In this document: in pieces, positions 5,892 to 12,146 of the stretch | Position numbering within the stretch: the stretch's first letter is position 1 | Layout of the letters: the number at the start of each line of letters is the position of its first letter | NCBI GenBank assembly: GCA_910577105.1 | Contig: CAJTMB010000045.1 | Span: forward strand, 1-15,678 | Length of the DNA: 15,678 bases | Source: an uncultured Lachnospiraceae bacterium | Lineage (GTDB): Bacteria; Bacillota; Clostridia; Lachnospirales; Lachnospiraceae | Direction: 5' to 3' | Translations under genes and position numbers: made by a program | The notes under the pieces: model-generated | The model's database searches: none | The model's input: the letters and a program-made list of their open reading frames with translations, nothing else | What the model was told of the DNA's origin: nothing

Positions 5892-8800
5892 TCAGGGGAT
5901 ATTGTTTTCAAGAATATCCTCATTTTTAGGGATATCTCCATCCTCCAGCAAAATCCACATGGCGGGCCGCACAAACGCATAATGGCTGACATTGTTTCCT
6001 AAGTCATATACACTGCCGTTTCCACCGACTGTTAAGGCATTCATGGGGGTGTACAGACCCGGATTGCGTATCCACCATTCGCCACCGTTTGTGCCCACAA
6101 TATCCTCATGATAGCCATAACCTTGGTAGACGGCATCATACATCTGTCGCGTGAGGGTATAGCTGCTTTTGCAAAGCGCCGCTGCGCCTGCCGTAGGCTC
6201 GCATATTGCCTGTTCGCTGTAAAACTGGTTTTCACCCATTTCGGCACTGATGTGATAATACCGGATAATATCGTCCCGGTCGGGAAGGAAGATATAATCT
6301 TCGGTGTTGCTTCCGGCGTCAATGTATTTAGAAGCGTCAGGCGTATTGTCCAGAAAGCTTAATAGTATCTGCCGTTTTTCCTCGTCTGAAAATGCATTCT
6401 CATAAAAATCATGGTTCAGCCATTCCCTGACATAGGAGGTATCCCATGTGGCAGTCGGGCTGCCGGAAGCATACGGCAGGTAGGCCAGCGCATATCTGCT
6501 GATGACCAGAGCCTTTTGGTCTTCCACGGCCAATACCACCCACTCAATCGGTTCCGTCCCGTTCTCCGGATGATTATCCTGCTCAAATTGTCCCATAAAA
6601 AAGGTTTCCCGGCAGTCTGCTTCCGGATTGTATGGTGCAGAAGTGTCTTTTGTCCTGACATCATGCGCTTTTTTTAAAAATAAAAGGCATATCAGGTAAA
6701 TGATACATACGGCAACTGTGATGAGACCGCATTTTACAGTATTTTTTACGTTTAGCCTGTCATTGTTCTTTCTGCAAAGAAAGATATACCATGTCAGAAC
6801 CGCAATAAGGCAAATCAAAGATATGACAAATCCGGGAACAAATCCGCGTGGCACAAATCTCAGCTCTATGGTGTGTTCTCCGGCGGACACATCCGAAACC
6901 GTCAAAAAGATGCCTGCCCTGACAGAGGCGGCGGTCTTTTTCCCGTCCAGGTATATTTGCCAACCCGTATCATAGGGGATGGAAAAGAAAATATGGCTCC
7001 GCCCTTCCGGGTTTTCAAAGGAGGCTTCCAAATGAGAGTCTGTGAATTTCTCTAAACGGATGGCTCCTTCTTTTTGGTATTCGTAACACGCTTCCAGAGC
7101 CGCCGTATCCTCATAATAGATTTGCACATCTGTAATGCTTATGGTGTTCTCGCAAAGTTCCACCCGGATTGTCAGCATTTCTCCCGGATTTAAACGGATA
7201 TAATCGTCAAGGGAAAGGATGTCGTATTGTCTTGTATGGAAATATAATCCGGCGTCTACACCGTTGAGATAAATATGGGCCATTTTCATGTTGTCGGTAT
7301 TCAGGTACAGATAAAGTGGGTTTTCAGAGGAAACGGTAAAGGAATATTCGATATATGCTTCTGCCCCAAAATCAATCTTCTGGTACACGCCCCGGGGGTC
7401 AATCATTTCCAGGTTTTGTGTTGAAACATCATAATCCTGCTGCCTGATAAAGATATCATCTTCACAGCAGGCAGCTCCCAACAGTTCGTTTTGCAGTGCA
7501 AATTTATCGCTGTTATAGTCTGTGGAAATGTCTGCCAGATTTCCGTCAGTCAAGAAAGCCATGGAAAAAGCGTACGGATTTTCATATATGCCGGTGCAGT
7601 CAATCTTGTCCACAAATACATAGGGCGCTTCGAGTTCACTGCCGGAGAGGAGATATTTAACACCCAGAAAACTGTCCATGGACAGCGTCGAGCCCCTGTT
7701 GTAGAGAACCCAGTTTCCGTTGTTCCGGTAACCTGCCGCCTGCATAAAACTTTTAATCTGCGGCTTTTCGGTGGAGCTGTAGTGCCCCAGTCCGGCATAA
7801 TTAAGCCACATGGCGTCATTCATGGTTCTGTAAAAATTTTTCTCCATGCGGTAAAAGCCTTGGTCAAGGCGTGATATCAGGTCTGTCTGCGGTCCGGCCT
7901 GGTCTGCATACAGATTGTAATAAACGGCAGGCATTCCCTCGGGATTTTCGTAGATGTCGGCACCGTTATCGCCAAGCTCTAAGAGAATGAGCGCCAAGCC
8001 CGAAAGCGCTGCAATACGGGCGGTCTTTTTCCTGTTTAAGAGAAAAACAATCAGGGAAGCCAAAGCAAAAATAAAACCGTCGGTATATGCATCTTTTGTC
8101 ATGAAGGAAAAAGGTTTCCGATACATAAGCGCAATGACGGCGCATATGGCGAGCAGTGTCAGCAATGACGCGGTTATCCGGTTCTTTGTCCCCATTTCCT
8201 GACAGGAGGCAAAACCTTCCTTTGCGGTACAGATAAGCAGAAAGCAAAATAGAAAGCTGTAGCGGAAAGGAAACCACATGGGTGTGGAAAAGCCATGCCA
8301 CATCAAATCAATGCCCTTCAGGTAAAAGGAAAAGAAAAAGATAATGTATAAAAGCAGGGTTCCTGCTTTTCTTTTTAGCGGTATTTTGCTGTTCAGAAAA
8401 AAGACGCCCGCAAAAAATAAAATCAATATACCGCAATAGATATTTGGCATCCCCGTCATAAGGCTTTCCGAGCTTTTGGGAAGCAATTTGACAAGAATGT
8501 CATTCCAGAAAAAATTCGGTTCCATCAAAAGGTCGCTCCAGCGAAAAGGATTTTTGACGCCCTCCAAAGAATATTTTGTGGGGAGAAGCAGCCACATGTT
8601 CATTCCGCCTGCCAACAGGGAAGAAACAGAAAAGATAAGGGCGTTTTTCCATTTACTCCGCAGCTTTTCCCCGTTTACGCAAAGAAGGTAATAAAGATAA
8701 TAGAGAACGCAGAAAATGCAAATCATATAACCGATGTAATAACTGGTAAGTAATGTGTAAGCCAGTGAAGCAATGTATAAAAAGGGCTTTTTTTCATTGA

Positions 8801-9353
8801 TTAGTTTCTTTATGCCAAGTATCACGATAGGCAGGGCGTAAATGGCATCAAACCACATAATGTTGGAAATGTAAAAAAGTGTATAAGACATCAGCGCATA
8901 TGCGGAGGAAAAAATCAGATTGCCGAACCGTTTTCCCTCATAATTTGCCAGAGTGTAAAAGGAAAGCCCGCACAGGCCCAGTTTTGCCATGGAAATCCAC
9001 GCGACCAAGCCCGGGATTTCTTTTATGCCAAACAGTAAAAACAAAAAATTAAAAGGACTCATCAGGTAATATGCCGTAAAGCCCAGCATATCCCCTCCCA
9101 AGGTTTTGGAAAATGTATAAAAGAACCCATGCTCTTTTACAGCGGATGTAAAGTAGAAAAAATAGGACACGTACTGGTTATCCATATCGCAGATAAGCCA
9201 GCTTTCGTTCCCAAAAGGATACATGCCCCTTGCCCTGCAAATAAGCATCATGACCAGTACAGGCAGTAAAAAGGCCAGAAGGCTGTATGCTGCCTGTTTG
9301 GAATCTTTTATCCTTTTTATAAAGTTGCTTTGAAATAAGCTGTTTTTGTTCAT
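5892..9353 (-). CDS. YfhO-family membrane protein with fused C-terminal DUF6273-like domain
   Basis: A 1153-residue multi-pass protein. The N-terminal half carries about a dozen membrane helices. The first outside loop has ESWLICDMDNQYVSYF, whose D56/D58 and NQY match the acidic motif of YfhO proteins, GT-C-fold glycosyltransferases. Residues about 465-835 form an extracellular region ending in the YfhO-type beta sandwich (IPYDTGWQIYLDGKKTA, then GEHTIELRFVPRGF). Two further helices follow (about 842-861 and 875-893). Residues about 919-1141 are a DUF6273-like domain (MGQFEQ, IEWVVLAVEDQKALVISRYAL, WDTSYVREWLNHDF, EWWIRNPG, FVRPAMWI), placed outside by topology. YfhO of Bacillus and Listeria acts in glycosylation of lipoteichoic acid; this gene's acceptor is unknown. 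AAGGAG precedes the ATG. The fusion is the odd point. Confidence 0.88.
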   Translation of the reverse strand: MNKNSLFQSNFIKRIKDSKQAAYSLLAFLLPVLVMMLICRARGMYPFGNESWLICDMDNQYVSYFFYFTSAVKEHGFFYTFSKTLGGDMLGFTAYYLMSPFNFLFLLFGIKEIPGLVAWISMAKLGLCGLSFYTLANYEGKRFGNLIFSSAYALMSYTLFYISNIMWFDAIYALPIVILGIKKLINEKKPFLYIASLAYTLLTSYYIGYMICIFCVLYYLYYLLCVNGEKLRSKWKNALIFSVSSLLAGGMNMWLLLPTKYSLEGVKNPFRWSDLLMEPNFFWNDILVKLLPKSSESLMTGMPNIYCGILILFFAGVFFLNSKIPLKRKAGTLLLYIIFFFSFYLKGIDLMWHGFSTPMWFPFRYSFLFCFLLICTAKEGFASCQEMGTKNRITASLLTLLAICAVIALMYRKPFSFMTKDAYTDGFIFALASLIVFLLNRKKTARIAALSGLALILLELGDNGADIYENPEGMPAVYYNLYADQAGPQTDLISRLDQGFYRMEKNFYRTMNDAMWLNYAGLGHYSSTEKPQIKSFMQAAGYRNNGNWVLYNRGSTLSMDSFLGVKYLLSGSELEAPYVFVDKIDCTGIYENPYAFSMAFLTDGNLADISTDYNSDKFALQNELLGAACCEDDIFIRQQDYDVSTQNLEMIDPRGVYQKIDFGAEAYIEYSFTVSSENPLYLYLNTDNMKMAHIYLNGVDAGLYFHTRQYDILSLDDYIRLNPGEMLTIRVELCENTISITDVQIYYEDTAALEACYEYQKEGAIRLEKFTDSHLEASFENPEGRSHIFFSIPYDTGWQIYLDGKKTAASVRAGIFLTVSDVSAGEHTIELRFVPRGFVPGFVISLICLIAVLTWYIFLCRKNNDRLNVKNTVKCGLITVAVCIIYLICLLFLKKAHDVRTKDTSAPYNPEADCRETFFMGQFEQDNHPENGTEPIEWVVLAVEDQKALVISRYALAYLPYASGSPTATWDTSYVREWLNHDFYENAFSDEEKRQILLSFLDNTPDASKYIDAGSNTEDYIFLPDRDDIIRYYHISAEMGENQFYSEQAICEPTAGAAALCKSSYTLTRQMYDAVYQGYGYHEDIVGTNGGEWWIRNPGLYTPMNALTVGGNGSVYDLGNNVSHYAFVRPAMWILLEDGDIPKNEDILENNIP
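5897..5927 (+). terminator. Probable terminator of the 4018-5884 unit, inside the convergent gene's 3' end
   Basis: GGATATT (5897-5903) pairs with AATATCC (5913-5919) across a 9-nt loop, followed within four bases by five T (5923-5927). The stem is AT-rich, so strength is uncertain. It lies within the last codons of the minus-strand YfhO gene. A further GGATAT (5929-5934) can pair with the right arm instead, so the arms could switch pairing. Confidence 0.45.
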
Positions 9354-9427
9354 TTTGTTTATTTTTCTCCTTGTTTTGCCTCTTCAGGTCCAAGTAGTCC
9401 CTTGTTTGTCTGTTTGCCACGCACGTC

Positions 9428-9447
9428 ATACTTAATATATTGAGTAT
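9428..9447. promoter_or_regulatory. 20-bp palindromic operator over the YfhO -10 box
   Basis: ATACTTAATATATTGAGTAT is a palindrome with a single mismatched pair. It overlaps the -10 of the minus-strand promoter (9443-9448), so a bound dimer would block YfhO transcription. The small XRE regulator encoded next door is the obvious candidate, but this is inference. Confidence 0.55.
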
Positions 9448-9483
9448 AATCAAACCATTAAGCATAGTCAAGTCATTAAGCAT
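9431..9483. repeat. 18-bp tandem repeats in the divergent promoter region
   Basis: CATTAAGCAT occurs at 9456-9465 and again at 9474-9483, an 18-bp period. A third, diverged unit (9431-9447) overlaps the palindrome. Related ATTAAGGCAT sequence recurs at the 3' end of the XRE gene. The period is under two helical turns, so proteins on adjacent copies would sit on somewhat different faces. Confidence 0.5.
9443..9471 (-). promoter_or_regulatory. Sigma-A promoter of the YfhO gene
   Basis: On the minus strand TTGACT (9466-9471) and TATACT (9443-9448) are separated by exactly 17 bp, about 90 nt upstream of the YfhO start. A weaker plus-strand pair, TTGAGT (9440-9445) and CATAGT (9463-9468), also 17 bp apart, overlaps it and could serve the XRE gene, giving facing promoters. 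Confidence 0.65.
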
Positions 9484-9516
9484 GTTAATGTAAATTTGGA
9501 AATGGAGGTAGAAGCT

Positions 9517-9720
9517 TTGATTTCTTATGAACCGTTATTCGAGACTATGCAAAAGAAAGGCATTACAGAGTATAATCTGATATATAAGCAGGGGATGTCT
9601 GCCAATACGATACATCGGATAAAAAAAGGACTCCCTTTTACCACGGAAACGTTAGATACGCTTTGCTATATATTGGATTGCGAGGTGTCGGACATATTAA
9701 GGCATGATAAAACAAAGTAG
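9517..9720 (+). CDS. Small Cro/C1-type (XRE) helix-turn-helix regulator
   Basis: A 67-residue DNA-binding protein. Start: the codon TTG at 9517 is preceded by GGAGGT (9504-9509) at 7 nt. The upstream ATG (9502) overlaps that ribosome binding site and is not used in this reading. The product, MISYEPLFETMQKKGITEYNL then MSANTIHRIKKGLPFTTETLDTLCYILDCEVSDIL, is a single XRE domain; a recognition helix around ANTIHRIKKG and a closing helix around LDTLCYIL are typical. Proteins of this size act as dimeric repressors, often of a neighbouring gene. It is divergent from the YfhO gene and next to palindromic and tandem repeat sites, so it may control both itself and YfhO. Confidence 0.85.
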   Translation: MISYEPLFETMQKKGITEYNLIYKQGMSANTIHRIKKGLPFTTETLDTLCYILDCEVSDILRHDKTK

Positions 9721-9735
9721 GATGTCTTAATATGT
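9692..9735 (+). terminator. 14-bp hairpin spanning the XRE stop codon
   Basis: The arms 9692-9705 and 9722-9735 pair over 14 bp with one G-U wobble. The 16-nt loop contains the XRE stop codon (9718-9720). Only a short TTTC follows, so this may be a weak terminator, an mRNA stability element, or, given its ATTAAGGCAT core, a regulator binding site like those upstream. Confidence 0.45.
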
Positions 9736-9776
9736 TTCACAGGGTAATTTTCGGGAAAATGGCTGGAATACAAGGC

Positions 9777-9806
9777 TTGTAAGCCGGATGCGCAAAATGC
9801 TATAAT
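9777..9806 (+). promoter_or_regulatory. Extended -10 promoter of the transporter-ogt unit
   Basis: TTGTAA (9777-9782) and TATAAT (9801-9806) are 18 bp apart, with the extended TGC just before the -10. The small palindrome GGCTT-GT-AAGCC (9774-9785) overlaps the -35 and could be an operator. Predicted transcription start is near 9813, giving a leader of about 125 nt. Confidence 0.6.
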
Positions 9807-9936
9807 TAGTTTCCGATATGAAATGGAAGAACTGATGCCGGTTGTAGCGGCGCTGTCAGAGGAATTGCAGGGCGGCTGGAAAATGCAGCGGTGCATGGAA
9901 CGCTTTCCTATATGCTTTAGGACGAAAGGAAAAGAA

Positions 9937-10800
9937 ATGTGGATTTTTATGGCTCTTCTTTCTGCATTTTTTGCGGGGATTACTTCAATCCTTGCAAAGT
10001 GCGGCATTCATAAAACGGATTCGGATGTGGCGACTGCCCTCCGCACAATCGTGGTATTGGTATTTTCATGGATTATGGTGTTTTTGACGGGCGCGGCATC
10101 CGGCGTCCGGGATGTTACTCCTAAACAGTTTTTGCTTCTCGTCCTGTCCGGTCTTGCAACAGGTGCGTCCTGGATTTGTTATTTCAAGGCATTGTCCATA
10201 GGGAATGTCAATAAGGTTGTACCGGTTGACAAGTCAAGCACTGTCCTGTCCGTGCTTATTGCCATTGTTCTGTTTCAGGAAACAAGGCATTTGGCATTTC
10301 GGCTGTTTTGCACGGCGCTTTTGGCAGCAGGGATTTTCCTGATGGTGGAAAAGAGGCGTCAGGATGAAGAAAATACGGGTGGCAGGTGGCTGGTTTATGC
10401 AGTGTTATCCGCAGTATTTGCAGCGCTTACTTCCATTCTTGCCAAGGTCGGCATGACCGGCATAGACTCTAATCTCGGAACGGCAATCCGTACCGGCATC
10501 GTGCTGGTGATGGCATGGGTGGTAGTCCTGATGAAAGGAAAACAAAAGTCTGTCAGTACGGTGGATAAAAAAGAACTGCTATTTCTGTTTCTTTCGGGAG
10601 TTGCGACGGGTGCTTCCTGGCTCTGCTATTATTATGCAATCCAGAACGGTATTGTGAGCGTGGTGGTGCCGATTGATAAACTGAGTATTGTGGTGACGGT
10701 TATGTTTTCGGGAATCGTTCTGAAAGAAAAGATTGGTAAAAAGGCACTGGCAGGTCTTTTACTTATGGTGGCGGGAACGATTGGCATGGCGCTGGCATAG
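9937..10800 (+). CDS. EamA/DMT-superfamily transporter
   Basis: A 287-residue inner-membrane protein with ten predicted helices in two EamA halves. The halves are plainly duplicated: SAFFAGITSILAKCGI in the first matches SAVFAALTSILAKVGM in the second. SGLATGASWICYFKAL likewise matches SGVATGASWLCYYYAI, and VVPVDKSS matches VVPIDKLS. This is the drug/metabolite transporter fold that exports amino acids, nucleotide-type or other small compounds; the substrate cannot be told. The start at 9937 follows AAAGGA at 9925-9930. The frame is open further upstream, but the ATG at 9823 has no ribosome binding site. The ogt gene begins 35 nt after the stop, so they probably share the promoter at 9777-9806. 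Confidence 0.88.
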   Translation: MWIFMALLSAFFAGITSILAKCGIHKTDSDVATALRTIVVLVFSWIMVFLTGAASGVRDVTPKQFLLLVLSGLATGASWICYFKALSIGNVNKVVPVDKSSTVLSVLIAIVLFQETRHLAFRLFCTALLAAGIFLMVEKRRQDEENTGGRWLVYAVLSAVFAALTSILAKVGMTGIDSNLGTAIRTGIVLVMAWVVVLMKGKQKSVSTVDKKELLFLFLSGVATGASWLCYYYAIQNGIVSVVVPIDKLSIVVTVMFSGIVLKEKIGKKALAGLLLMVAGTIGMALA

Positions 10801-10835
10801 TTTTTTGCCGAAACGGAAAGAAGGGATTGTATAAA

Positions 10836-11378
10836 ATGCAGTATACGTTAACATATAAAGCGCCTATCGGCAGCCTTCTGCTTGCAGGGGATGAAACCGG
10901 GCTTACGGGGTTGTGGATGAAGGGCGGTAAATATTTTGCTGACACGCTTGGGGCAGAGTATAAAGAAATGGAAACTCCCATTTTAAAAGATGCAAAGCGC
11001 TGGCTGGATATTTATTTTTCGGGGAGGGAACCGGAGTTTATGCCACCCCTGCATTTGTCGGGTTCCCCCTTTCGGATGATGGTATGGGACATTTTAAAAA
11101 GGATTCCTTACGGAAACACAATGACCTACGGTGAAATTTCGTTTTTGGCTGCGGAAAAGATGGGCAAATCCCGCATGTCGGCGCAGGCGGTGGGCAATGC
11201 GGTGGGACACAATCCGGTTTCCATCTTGGTTCCATGCCACAGGGTAATCGGTGCAGGCGGCAGCCTGATGGGGTATGCGGGCGGCGTGGACAAAAAAGCG
11301 GCGCTGCTTATGCTGGAGGGTGTTGAATTTAAAGACGAAGAACATGTAGACATCAAAAAATATCAGTGGGAATGTTAG
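10836..11378 (+). CDS. ogt: Methylated-DNA--protein-cysteine S-methyltransferase (Ogt type)
   Basis: A 180-residue cytosolic DNA repair protein that takes the alkyl group from O6-alkylguanine onto its own Cys in a single-turnover reaction. The N-terminal half has the expected opening (LTYKAPIGSLLLAGDETGLTGLWM). The C-terminal catalytic domain has FRMMVWDILKRIPYGNTMTYGEI, the helix-turn-helix segment, and the active-site motif VPCHRVIGAGG with nucleophile Cys134, then GYAGGVDKKAALL. In SAQAVGNA, Gln stands where many family members, including human MGMT (R128), have the arginine finger that helps flip the base. The start at 10836 is chosen because AAGGG (10821-10825) is 10 nt upstream; the TTG at 10827 would be only a base or two from it. 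It is the last gene of the transporter unit. Confidence 0.93.
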   Translation: MQYTLTYKAPIGSLLLAGDETGLTGLWMKGGKYFADTLGAEYKEMETPILKDAKRWLDIYFSGREPEFMPPLHLSGSPFRMMVWDILKRIPYGNTMTYGEISFLAAEKMGKSRMSAQAVGNAVGHNPVSILVPCHRVIGAGGSLMGYAGGVDKKAALLMLEGVEFKDEEHVDIKKYQWEC

Positions 11379-11394
11379 CAACAGTGCATCTTTG

Positions 11395-11434
11395 CGGCAT
11401 TTTGCCTGTCCTTTCAGGCAGGTGGAAACTGCCG
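11395..11434. other. Nested inverted repeats between convergent genes
   Basis: CGGCA (11395-11399) pairs with TGCCG (11430-11434), enclosing TGCCTG (11403-11408) with CAGGCA (11415-11420). The element sits between the convergent ogt and TipAS-like genes, where a two-way terminator would be expected. No T run follows on either strand, so I do not call it an intrinsic terminator. Confidence 0.4.
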
Positions 11435-11448
11435 GAAAAGGAAAATTA

Positions 11449-11808
11449 TTAAGATTGATAGTATGCTTCTACTGCCTGCACAAAAAATTCGTACATGCCC
11501 TGTCCGTATTTTTCATCCACACTCTGTGTGAATTGTGGATTTTCCCGCAGATACTTTGCCTGCTTTAGTATCAGCTGGGGTATATTTTCATTGGGGCACA
11601 TCTGTTTCGAGAAGGATTCATATTCTTTTACAATCTTTTTTATCTTATAAAAGGCAGGTCCCAATTCTCTTTTTTTGGCCATCTTTTCAATAATCCCTTC
11701 GGGAATTATCTGTATGAATCTGGTTGCAGTGTCTTCCTTTTTTATCTGGGAAATTACTTCATTAAAGTTATTACTGATAATGTCTTCCGGGTAAGTTTTT
11801 ACATCCAT
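11449..11808 (-). CDS. Short TipAS-like protein of unknown function
   Basis: A 119-residue, almost wholly helical, soluble protein. Its last 30 residues, NPQFTQSVDEKYGQGMYEFFVQAVEAYYQ, follow the end of TipAS domains (a pattern like DERF-x-x-x-DKYG-x-G-x-x-EF-x-x-A-I). TipAS is the antibiotic-binding part of MerR-type TipA regulators. Here no helix-turn-helix is present and the N-terminal 70 residues (RFIQIIPEGIIEKMAKKREL, then KIKKIVKEYESF) are only loosely similar, so the match is tentative. GGAGGA precedes the ATG at 11808, and a good promoter lies upstream, so it looks like an intact stand-alone gene. A lone TipAS-like domain could bind and trap a drug or act with a separate DNA-binding partner; neither is shown. 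Confidence 0.55.
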   Translation of the reverse strand: MDVKTYPEDIISNNFNEVISQIKKEDTATRFIQIIPEGIIEKMAKKRELGPAFYKIKKIVKEYESFSKQMCPNENIPQLILKQAKYLRENPQFTQSVDEKYGQGMYEFFVQAVEAYYQS

Positions 11809-11839
11809 ATGATTTCCTCCAATTTATAAGTATATTTAA

Positions 11840-11868
11840 AGTGTAGTTATTTGGCTCACCACTGTCAA
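11840..11868 (-). promoter_or_regulatory. Sigma-A promoter of the TipAS-like gene
   Basis: On the minus strand a perfect TTGACA (11863-11868) is followed after 17 bp by TACACT (11840-11845), 32 nt from the start codon. Confidence 0.7.
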
Positions 11869-12075
11869 TTAAATTTTTTATTATTTGCCTGTTTTGCACA
11901 ATAAAAGACAGCATATAATTTTGAAAGCATACAAAATAACGGTAAAATAACAGATACAGAGCTGACAAACATAAAATAACGCACAAAAAAATAGTACGAA
12001 AGGGTGAAGTGACAGACATATCACACAAAAAAGTGAAAAAAATACACCTTTTAGAAAAAATTTCCACTTTCTCTA

Positions 12076-12104
12076 TTAACTTGTCTATGTAGAATGTTTA
12101 TATC
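12076..12104 (+). promoter_or_regulatory. Possible sigma-A promoter of the glucanase gene
   Basis: TTAACT (12076-12081) and TATATC (12099-12104) are 17 bp apart, each matching four of six consensus bases, about 42 nt upstream of the start codon. Ribosome binding site AGAGGAGG follows at 12134-12141. Confidence 0.45.
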
Positions 12105-12146
12105 GTGATTGGGGAAAGTCAGGAAAAAATCTAAGAGGAGGTTACA

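Larger units (their letters stand above)
11809..12146. other. AT-rich divergent intergenic region upstream of the glucanase
   Basis: This 338-bp stretch holds the TipAS-like gene's promoter at its left end and the glucanase leader at its right. AAAATAAC occurs three times (11933-11940, 11944-11951, 11973-11980), possibly binding sites or simply AT-rich sequence. A minus-strand ORF at 11771-12067 overlaps both the gene and its promoter and is not considered real. No structured RNA was recognised. Confidence 0.5.

Noticed and set aside
9178..9483. 101-residue minus-strand ORF starting with MLNDLTMLNGLIILN
   Set aside because: Its repetitive start is just the 18-bp repeats read as codons, and it overlaps the YfhO start in another frame.
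9823..9936. 38-residue N-terminal extension of the transporter
   Set aside because: The ATG at 9823 has no ribosome binding site and the extension is not membrane-like; the ATG at 9937 has a ribosome binding site and starts the first helix.
11922..11935. Possible CcpA (cre) site TGAAAGCATACAAA upstream of the glucanase
   Set aside because: Three mismatches to the cre consensus at key positions, and it is about 210 bp from the start codon.
11771..12067. 98-residue minus-strand ORF upstream of the TipAS-like gene
   Set aside because: It covers a good sigma-A promoter and the start of a real gene and has a composition expected from AT-rich noncoding sequence.
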